A DNA stretch of 64,000 nucleotides from Ideonella dechloratans (GTDB lineage: Bacteria > Pseudomonadota > Gammaproteobacteria > Burkholderiales > Burkholderiaceae_C), in NCBI RefSeq assembly GCF_021049305.1, contig NZ_CP088081.1, forward strand, positions 372,001 through 436,000, in the 5' to 3' direction. Position numbers and translations under genes: made by a program. Shown piece after piece: positions 58,243-64,000 of this stretch. Numbering within the stretch: position 1 is the stretch's first letter; each line of letters opens with the position of its first letter. Below the pieces are notes generated by a model. The model made no database searches. It had not been told where the DNA came from and saw only the letters and a program-made list of their open reading frames with translations.

Positions 58243-59307
58243 GTGTCCCGTCCGCTGGCCATTGCCTTTCTGGCCTGCAACAAGAACCCGGATCGGTTTC
58301 GAGAGGACCCCTCCTACACCTACCGCTGCGAGAACCTCGCGCTGGCCCTGACGGCGCAGGGGCACGAGGTGACGCTGTCCCACCTCAGCCGCCCTGGCTG
58401 GGCCCGACGGCCCGACATCGTCGTGTTCCACCGGCCGCAGCTGTCCTGGCGCTTCTGGTGGATCCAGCGCCAGCTGCGCGGACAAGGCGTGAGGCTGGTG
58501 GCCGACGTGGACGACCTGGTGTTCGATCCGGCGCAGGCCCACCACAGTCCGGCGGTGCTCAACCGTCAGCTGCCCCTGGGCACCCTGCGGCGCCGTTTCT
58601 GGCGTCACCGTCAGGCCCTGCGGCTGTTCGACCGGGTTACGGTCTCGACCCAGGCCCTGGCGCAGGCCCTGGCGACCGAGCCCGGTCCCGGCGGGGCGGC
58701 TCGCATCTTCTGGTTGCCCAATGCCGTCCACCGCAGTTGGCGCACCCAGGCCGAGCCGGCGGTGCAGGACCGCGCCGAGCCCGTGCTGCGCTACCTGCCC
58801 GGCACGCGCAGCCATGACCGCGACTTCGCGCAGGTGGCGCCACTGCTGTCATCCCTGCTGCGGGCGCGACCGGGCCTGCGACTGGAGCTTGTGGGGCCCC
58901 TGTCCCATGCCCTGGATGTGCCGGCCGACCAGGTGCAGCATCGGCCCAGGGTGCCCTTTGCGGACTATCTGTCCGAGGTGCGGCGGCCTGGCATCCACCT
59001 GGCGCCGCTGGAGGCCACGCCCTTCACCGCCTGCAAGTCCGCCCTCAAGGTCATCGAGGCGGCGTTCTGGAACCACCCCACTGTCTGCTCGCCGCTGCCG
59101 GATGCGCAGCGCCTGGTGGGCGCAGGTGCCTGCGTGGCGGCCACGGCCGCCGACTGGCATGGCTGGATCACCCGGTTGCTGGACGAGCCGGCGGCCTATC
59201 GGGCCGTGACCTGGGGGCTGCGCTCGCGCGTTCTGCGTGAGGCCGACATCGATCTGTTGGCGAGGGGCTGGCTCGCCGCCATGCGGCCCCCGGAGGAGTC
59301 GGCCTGA
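58243..59307 (+). CDS. GT4-like glycosyltransferase
   Basis: The 354-residue protein starts at GTG 58243 behind CCGGAG. N-terminal ADVDDLVFDPA and central VTVSTQALAQALA and RIFWLPNAV are typical of GT4 two-Rossmann enzymes, as are LPGTRSHDRDF, GIHLAPLEATPF and KVIEAAFWNHPTVCS. The stop shares one base with the start of the next gene (TGATG), so they are coupled. First gene of the polysaccharide locus. Confidence 0.85.
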   Translation: MSRPLAIAFLACNKNPDRFREDPSYTYRCENLALALTAQGHEVTLSHLSRPGWARRPDIVVFHRPQLSWRFWWIQRQLRGQGVRLVADVDDLVFDPAQAHHSPAVLNRQLPLGTLRRRFWRHRQALRLFDRVTVSTQALAQALATEPGPGGAARIFWLPNAVHRSWRTQAEPAVQDRAEPVLRYLPGTRSHDRDFAQVAPLLSSLLRARPGLRLELVGPLSHALDVPADQVQHRPRVPFADYLSEVRRPGIHLAPLEATPFTACKSALKVIEAAFWNHPTVCSPLPDAQRLVGAGACVAATAADWHGWITRLLDEPAAYRAVTWGLRSRVLREADIDLLARGWLAAMRPPEESA

Positions 59308-60236
59308 TGGGGTGGCGCGCGCTGGCCTTGACGCTGTGGGCGGACTGGTGGCGTCGGCGCGGCCACTATGGCCATGGCCTGCGCCGCCTGCGCTGGCTGG
59401 CCTGGCGCGACCAGCCAGACACCCTTCGCTTGCAACGCCTGGCGCAGTGCTGGCGAGACCATGGGCGGCCCCTGCCCGGACGCTGGTGTCGCGCGCTCGA
59501 TGCGGCCTGTGCCGTGGCCGGAGGTTTCCCCCGCGAGCGGTGCAACGCCCGGCGGCTGGCGCTGTTGCGCGACAGTCTGACCGGCCCCCGGGTGGTGGCG
59601 ATGCAGGAGGCGCGGGAGGCCTTCGTGGCCTGGCTGCAGGCCCGGGCGGCAGGGGGTGTGTGCGTGGTGGGCAACGCAGGCAGCGTGCTGGAGCGGCCCC
59701 GGGGCGCGGAGATCGATGCCCATGCCGTGGTCCTGCGCTTCAACCGTTGGCAGCCACCCGGACAGGATCTGACGCCGGCCCTGGGCCATCGGCTCGATGT
59801 CTGGGTGGCGGCCCCCGACTGTCGGGCGCTTCCTTTGCAGACACCCGCCTGGGCGGTGATCACCGGTGCCGATCCGCTGGTGGCCATGGAGGGATGGCCG
59901 CAGGTGCAGGCTTTGCGGGCCCGGGGTGTGCCGGTGCTGACGGTACCGCTGGGCGTCTGGAGGGCCTTGGTCGACCGCCTGGGGGCGCCGCCCAGTGCCG
60001 GCGCGCTCGTGCTGGCCTGGCTGACAACCATGGGGCTGGGGCAGGGGCTGCACATGACCGGGATTGCCGAGACCGTCGCGGGAGACTCCCATGTGCTGGG
60101 GGGCTGGCACCGCCGGGGCCGTCGGCACGCCTGGGACCGCGAGCGTGCCCTGGTGGCGCAGTGGCGCGCCGCAGGCCTGCTGTCGTTCTTGCCGCCCCGG
60201 TCGCCCGCCTCACCGGCGCCAGAAAGCCACGCATGA
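59307..60236 (+). CDS. GT29 (sialyltransferase)-like glycosyltransferase
   Basis: The 309-residue protein carries sialyltransferase motifs: an L-motif-like segment at residues 119-148 (CVVGNAGSVLERPRGAEIDA, then HAVVLRFNRW), an S-motif-like PSAGALVLAWLTTMG ending in HMTGI (229-253), and a VS-like H-x4-E (HAWDRE, H274 and E279). The N-terminal ~110 residues are helical and Arg/Trp-rich, with no signal peptide. GT29 enzymes transfer sialic acid from CMP-sialate. No sialate-synthesis genes are in view, so the donor here is not proven. Coupled to the GT4-like gene. Confidence 0.78.
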   Translation: MGWRALALTLWADWWRRRGHYGHGLRRLRWLAWRDQPDTLRLQRLAQCWRDHGRPLPGRWCRALDAACAVAGGFPRERCNARRLALLRDSLTGPRVVAMQEAREAFVAWLQARAAGGVCVVGNAGSVLERPRGAEIDAHAVVLRFNRWQPPGQDLTPALGHRLDVWVAAPDCRALPLQTPAWAVITGADPLVAMEGWPQVQALRARGVPVLTVPLGVWRALVDRLGAPPSAGALVLAWLTTMGLGQGLHMTGIAETVAGDSHVLGGWHRRGRRHAWDRERALVAQWRAAGLLSFLPPRSPASPAPESHA

Positions 60237-60338
60237 CGGCGGCGTGTACATTCCGCAGGAGGCTGCGGGCCCGGCAGGGGAGAACAAGAGCACCCGTGAG
60301 GGGGCATTCGGGTTCCGCAGGGATGGAGAAGCTTTGAC

Positions 60339-62990
60339 GTGGCTCTGATCAAGGTGCCGAAGCGGGCTTTCGACGCCAAGGTCATGCTGCAGAGCATTCG
60401 ACTGGCGCGGGCTCTGGGCCGCCCCTTGGGGCGGCCGCGGGCGCTGCTTGATTTCGAGGTGGAGCTCACCCGGCTGCTGGGCCTGTTCGACCGCGACCAT
60501 TACCTTTCCCAGGTCGACGCCGCCCGGCTGGGCGGCCTGACCCCGCTGCGGCACTACGTGGAACACGGCGACGCGGCCGGCCTGTCGCCCAGCCCCTTGC
60601 TGAACGTGCGCCATTACGACGCCCACTGGCCGGACCGGCAGGGGGTCAACCGGCTGCTGCACTTCGGGCTGTGCGCCCATTTCACGGGCTTCTCGCCTTC
60701 GCCGTGGTTTGACGCTGACTACTACTTGCGCAGCTATCCCGATGTGGGGCGCACGGCGATCGACGCCTTGGTCCACTTCCAGCGCTGGGGCTGGCGGGAG
60801 GGCCGCAATCCCTTGCCGGGCCTGGACATGCGGCGCCTGCTCAATGGGCGGCCGGAGCTGCGCATGCTCAAGGGGGGCGTGCTGTCGGCATTCGCGTCGG
60901 GGGAACTGGGGCCGCTGCTGCAGGGGGGGGATGCCCGCGGGCGGTCGGCCCCCATCGCCCGGGCGGCTCCGGCGGGGCCCGACCTGCGGGAGGCTGCCGT
61001 CTGGACCGAGGTGCAGCCCCGGGCCTGGGGCGCGGCGCCCGAGGTGGATGTCTTCATCCCCGTCTATGGCGGCCTGCAGGAGACCTTGGCCTGCCTGCAC
61101 AGCGTGCTCACCGCGCCGGTGCGCACGCCGCACCGCGTGGTGGTGATCAACGATGCGGGCCCTGATCCCGAGCTCAATGCCCTGCTGCGCAGCCTGGCTG
61201 CGCGCGACCTGTTCGTGCTGGAGCAGCATCGCGGCAACCTGGGCTTCGTGAAGACGGTCAACCATGGTCTGCGTCTGTGCAAGGGGCATGACGTGGTGAT
61301 CCTCAACAGCGACACGGTGGTCTACAACGACTGGCTCGACCGCCTGCTGGCCCATGCCCAGGAACATCCGCGGCTGGCCAGCGTCACGCCCCTGTCCAAC
61401 AACGCCACGATCTGCAGCTATCCGGAGACCCTGGCCGACAACCGGGCCAGCCTGGAGCTGTCGCATGCCGAGATCGACCGTCTGGCCGGCGAGGTGAACA
61501 AGGGCGTGCATGTCGAGGCGCCCACCGGGGTGGGCTTTTGCATGTACATGCGCCGGGCCGCCCTCGACGAGGTGGGCGGGTTGGACGAGCGCCACTTCGG
61601 TCGGGGCTACGGCGAAGAGAACGACTGGTGTCAGCGGGTGCTGCGCAGGGGCTGGCGCAATGCCATCGCCTGCGACGTCTATGTACGCCATGTGGGGTCG
61701 GTGAGCTTCAAGGGCGAGGCCCTGCAGCGCACCCGTGAGGCCATGAAGACCCTGGCCCGCCTGCATCCCAATTACCAGCCGGATGTGGCCCGCTACATCG
61801 CGCAGGATCCGGCCTGGGCTGCGCGGGCCCGGCTGGACCTGGCCCGGCTGGCACGCCAGAGCGAGGTGCGCAATGTGCTGCTGGTCTGCCACAACCGCGG
61901 CGGCGGCACCGAGCGGCACCTGCTGGAGGAGAACGAACGACTGGTGTCACAGGGTTGGGGCGTGTTCGAGTTGCGACCCGCTTCCCAGCAAGGGGCGCTG
62001 GCGCTGCTGCACCCGGGTCTGTTCGGTCTGCACAACCTGGCGCAGGTGCCGCTCGATGCAGTGGAACTGCTGACCGAGGCCCTGCGTCGCTTGAAGATCG
62101 ATGAGGTGCATGTGCATCACCTGATCGACTTCCCGGTCGGGACCGCAGACCTGCTGGTGCGCCTGGTCCAGGCGCTCGGCCTGCGCCTGCGCATGGCCGT
62201 GCACGATTACTACCTGCTCTGCCCGCGGGTGAACCTGGTGAATCAGGCGGGGCGGTTCTGTGGGCAACCCAGCGAGGACGATTGCGGGCGCTGTCTGGCC
62301 GGTGATGCCGAGTTGCAGGCCCTCGGGCCGATCCGCGCCTGGCGGGCGCAGTCCCGGGCCCTGCTCGCCGCGGCCCACAGCGTGGTCGCCCCTTCGGCCG
62401 ATGTGGCCAGGCGCCTGGCCCACTGGGGGCTGTGCGAGAGCGTCGAGGTGCAGCCCCACGAGGAGCCGCCCTCTGCCGGGCCGGGGCGACACGCGCAGGT
62501 GGCGGCCGGCCGGCCGGCCCGGGTGCTGGTGATCGGTGCCATCAACCACGTCAAAGGCTTCGAGGTGCTGGCGGGGCTGGCGCAGGCCTCGCGCGACCAG
62601 GCGCTGCCGCTGACCCTGGGTCTGCTGGGCTACTCCTCGGACGATGCCCGGCTCGCCGCGCTGGGCGTCCAACTGCAGGGGCGCTATTTCGACCATGAAC
62701 TGCCGCAGAAGATCGACGACTTCGCGCCGGATCTGATCCTGATCCCGTCGATCTGGCCCGAGACCTACTGCTATGTGCTGACGGCGGCGCTGGCCAGCGG
62801 ACGCCGCGTGGCCGTCTTCGACCTGGGGGCGCAGGCCGACCGCACGCGGGCTCACAGCTCCGAGCACCTGATCCTTCCGCTGGCCCTGGCGGATCGTCCC
62901 GAGGCATTGGCTCGCGCCCTGATCCAGCCCCTGCTGGCGGCCGTTTCGACCGAGCCCGGTTTCGCCCCTGGGCCGGACAGCGCCATCTGA
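60339..62990 (+). CDS. Two-domain glycosyltransferase (GT2 + GT4-like), paralogue
   Basis: The 883-residue protein starts at GTG 60339 with GGAGAAG upstream. It shares the repeat module (residues ~47-158: LFDRDHYLSQ, LLNVRHYDAH, SPWFDADYYLRSYPDV), the GT2 domain (~235-490: DVFIPVYGGLQETL, LNSDTVVYNDW near 326) and the GT4-like domain (~511-860: [47 protein letters not shown]) with the 49245-52883 product, but lacks its ~300-residue N-terminal region. Likely builds the same class of polysaccharide. Confidence 0.9.
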   Translation: MALIKVPKRAFDAKVMLQSIRLARALGRPLGRPRALLDFEVELTRLLGLFDRDHYLSQVDAARLGGLTPLRHYVEHGDAAGLSPSPLLNVRHYDAHWPDRQGVNRLLHFGLCAHFTGFSPSPWFDADYYLRSYPDVGRTAIDALVHFQRWGWREGRNPLPGLDMRRLLNGRPELRMLKGGVLSAFASGELGPLLQGGDARGRSAPIARAAPAGPDLREAAVWTEVQPRAWGAAPEVDVFIPVYGGLQETLACLHSVLTAPVRTPHRVVVINDAGPDPELNALLRSLAARDLFVLEQHRGNLGFVKTVNHGLRLCKGHDVVILNSDTVVYNDWLDRLLAHAQEHPRLASVTPLSNNATICSYPETLADNRASLELSHAEIDRLAGEVNKGVHVEAPTGVGFCMYMRRAALDEVGGLDERHFGRGYGEENDWCQRVLRRGWRNAIACDVYVRHVGSVSFKGEALQRTREAMKTLARLHPNYQPDVARYIAQDPAWAARARLDLARLARQSEVRNVLLVCHNRGGGTERHLLEENERLVSQGWGVFELRPASQQGALALLHPGLFGLHNLAQVPLDAVELLTEALRRLKIDEVHVHHLIDFPVGTADLLVRLVQALGLRLRMAVHDYYLLCPRVNLVNQAGRFCGQPSEDDCGRCLAGDAELQALGPIRAWRAQSRALLAAAHSVVAPSADVARRLAHWGLCESVEVQPHEEPPSAGPGRHAQVAAGRPARVLVIGAINHVKGFEVLAGLAQASRDQALPLTLGLLGYSSDDARLAALGVQLQGRYFDHELPQKIDDFAPDLILIPSIWPETYCYVLTAALASGRRVAVFDLGAQADRTRAHSSEHLILPLALADRPEALARALIQPLLAAVSTEPGFAPGPDSAI

Positions 62991-63073
62991 TGGGCAAGAG
63001 ATGGATCGGGCGACGATGAGGTGCCAATTCTGTCGATGGCCCGTGCGGAGGCCTGAGTTAAAGTCCCGCCGAA

Positions 63074-63089
63074 CCGGACCGTGGTCCGG
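63074..63089. other. Perfect inverted repeat before the export permease
   Basis: CCGGACC-GT-GGTCCGG lies in the 149-bp spacer before the ABC permease gene. There is no U-tract; it could be a regulator site or an RNA hairpin. Confidence 0.4.
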
Positions 63090-63139
63090 CAGCCCTGTGG
63101 CGTTCATCGGGGTGATGTCCCCTTCGTGAAGTTCCACCC

Positions 63140-63931
63140 GTGAAGAAACGCACCCCCTGGCAAATTCAGCGCGCTGTGATCTTTGCCCTGCTGATGCGGG
63201 AGTTGAAGACGCGTTTCGGCACCCACTGGACGGGGGTGGTGTGGCTTCTGGGAACCCCGCTGGCCCAGGTGGGGGTGCTGGTGGGCTTCAACACCTTTCT
63301 GCGGGGGCGCCTGCATGAAGGGCTCTACCCCTATGCCGTCTTTCTGATGGTGGCGTTGATGCCCTTCAGGCTTTGCACAGGTCTGTGGTCGCAACTGATG
63401 AACGCCGCCAAAGCCAACCAAGGGTTGTTCAATTACCGGCAGGTCGTTCCCATGGATGCCTTCATTTCACGGGCCATCCTTGAGCTGGTATTGAATGTGC
63501 TGATCTTCGTTCTGTCGATGCTGATCCTGGCACGGTTGGGTGTGCCATATGTCTTTCCTGAGCATTTGCTCTATCTTTTCGCGGTTTGGGCGGTCTACTT
63601 CTTTTTTGGCGCGGGCATGGGGCTCCTGTTGGCTGGACTGTCGGGGCCGATGCCTCGGATCGGCACACTGGTGAATCTGATATCCATGCCGTTGTACATG
63701 CTCTCAGGGGTCATCTTTGTCTTTCACGCTCCCACGCCTGACATCAAGGCGCTGCTTCTTTTCAATCCGCTGATGCACTTGGTGGAATGCGGGAGAGAGG
63801 CCTATTTGGCGGGGTACCGGGTTGACCAGGGCATCAACATGGCCTATCCCTCCTTATGGGCATTGACCTTGTGTTTTCTGGGCATGGGCCTCTGTCGGAT
63901 CCGTCGCCAAGAACTGGCTGCTGGCGAGTGA
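63140..63931 (+). CDS. ABC-2 polysaccharide export permease (KpsM/Wzm-like)
   Basis: The 263-residue inner-membrane protein starts at GTG 63140 and has about six helices. Typical features are an N-terminal amphipathic RAVIFALLMRELKTRFG, WLLGTPLAQVGVLVGF and the conserved SGVIFVF...LLLFNPLMHLVECGREAYL near the C-terminus. It exports capsule or lipid-linked polysaccharide together with the ATPase that begins 10 bp downstream. Confidence 0.92.
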   Translation: MKKRTPWQIQRAVIFALLMRELKTRFGTHWTGVVWLLGTPLAQVGVLVGFNTFLRGRLHEGLYPYAVFLMVALMPFRLCTGLWSQLMNAAKANQGLFNYRQVVPMDAFISRAILELVLNVLIFVLSMLILARLGVPYVFPEHLLYLFAVWAVYFFFGAGMGLLLAGLSGPMPRIGTLVNLISMPLYMLSGVIFVFHAPTPDIKALLLFNPLMHLVECGREAYLAGYRVDQGINMAYPSLWALTLCFLGMGLCRIRRQELAAGE

Positions 63932-63941
63932 GGGCCGTCCC

Positions 63942-64000
63942 ATGCTGGAACTGGTCAATCTCACCAAGTACTACCCGACGCCCATGGGGCGCCACTATGT
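63942..64000 (+). CDS. ABC export ATPase (KpsT/Wzt-like), partial
   Basis: The ATG at 63942 opens a frame reading MLELVNLTKYYPTPMGRHYV up to the window end. This is the characteristic start of a polysaccharide-exporter nucleotide-binding protein. Only 19 complete codons are visible. Confidence 0.75.
   Translation, partial: MLELVNLTKYYPTPMGRHY

Overview
The window is high-GC, densely coded chromosomal DNA of a betaproteobacterium, most likely order Burkholderiales (a Leptothrix/Ideonella/Rubrivivax-like lineage). The order is inferred from the gene families and gene order: atpIBEFHAGDC, the betaproteobacterial type of GshA, glnK-amtB, and a cytochrome b / cytochrome c' pair. Species cannot be fixed from sequence alone.

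Region 1 (1-10.7 kb) is a copper-resistance island. A leftward run encodes periplasmic and outer-membrane functions: a secreted protein cut by the window edge, a CusF-like chaperone, a DUF411 protein, a cupredoxin, a CopA-type multicopper oxidase, a TolC-like lipoprotein and two small secreted proteins. A CueR-type regulator follows. A rightward run encodes a CopZ-like chaperone, a Met-rich secreted protein, two DUF2933 membrane proteins around an isoprenylcysteine-methyltransferase-like protein, another small membrane protein and a His-rich CPC-type Cu+ ATPase. Three MerR/CueR-type promoters with 19-bp spacers (about 5.71, 5.79 and 8.2 kb) tie the island together.

Region 2 (10.7-17 kb) is accessory DNA. 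It holds a 5'-truncated DUF1275 gene, an IS481-type transposase remnant, an HNH-endonuclease gene coupled to an HTH-like gene, and a compact run of unrecognised genes, including a 49-codon ORF at 14855-15004. About 0.8 kb without a convincing gene follows. This is the best place in the window for an undescribed system.

Region 3 (17.4-21.2 kb) is an rlpA gene split by a complete IS21-family element of 2656 bp (istA, istB, arrays of terminal repeats, 6-bp target duplication AATGAC).

Region 4 (21.3-44 kb) is mostly housekeeping: a LytS/LytTR-type two-component pair, an SMP-30 family hydrolase, the complete F1Fo ATP synthase operon with a terminator, a LemA/TPM cluster, hemE, priA (DnaA boxes in the spacer), a Rep/UvrD helicase, a GNAT protein, cytochrome b561-like and cytochrome c' genes, and the ABC-F ATPase uup.

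Region 5 (44-58 kb) holds gshB, a glycine-zipper envelope protein, a BenE-type transporter, kup, a 1212-residue two-domain glycosyltransferase, gshA, and glnK-amtB behind a sigma-54 promoter with an upstream NtrC-like site, followed by comM.

Region 6 (58.2-64 kb) is the start of a surface-polysaccharide locus: a GT4-like glycosyltransferase, a GT29 (sialyltransferase)-like protein with recognisable sialylmotifs, an 883-residue paralogue of the 1212-residue glycosyltransferase, an ABC-2 export permease, and the first codons of its ATPase, cut by the window edge.
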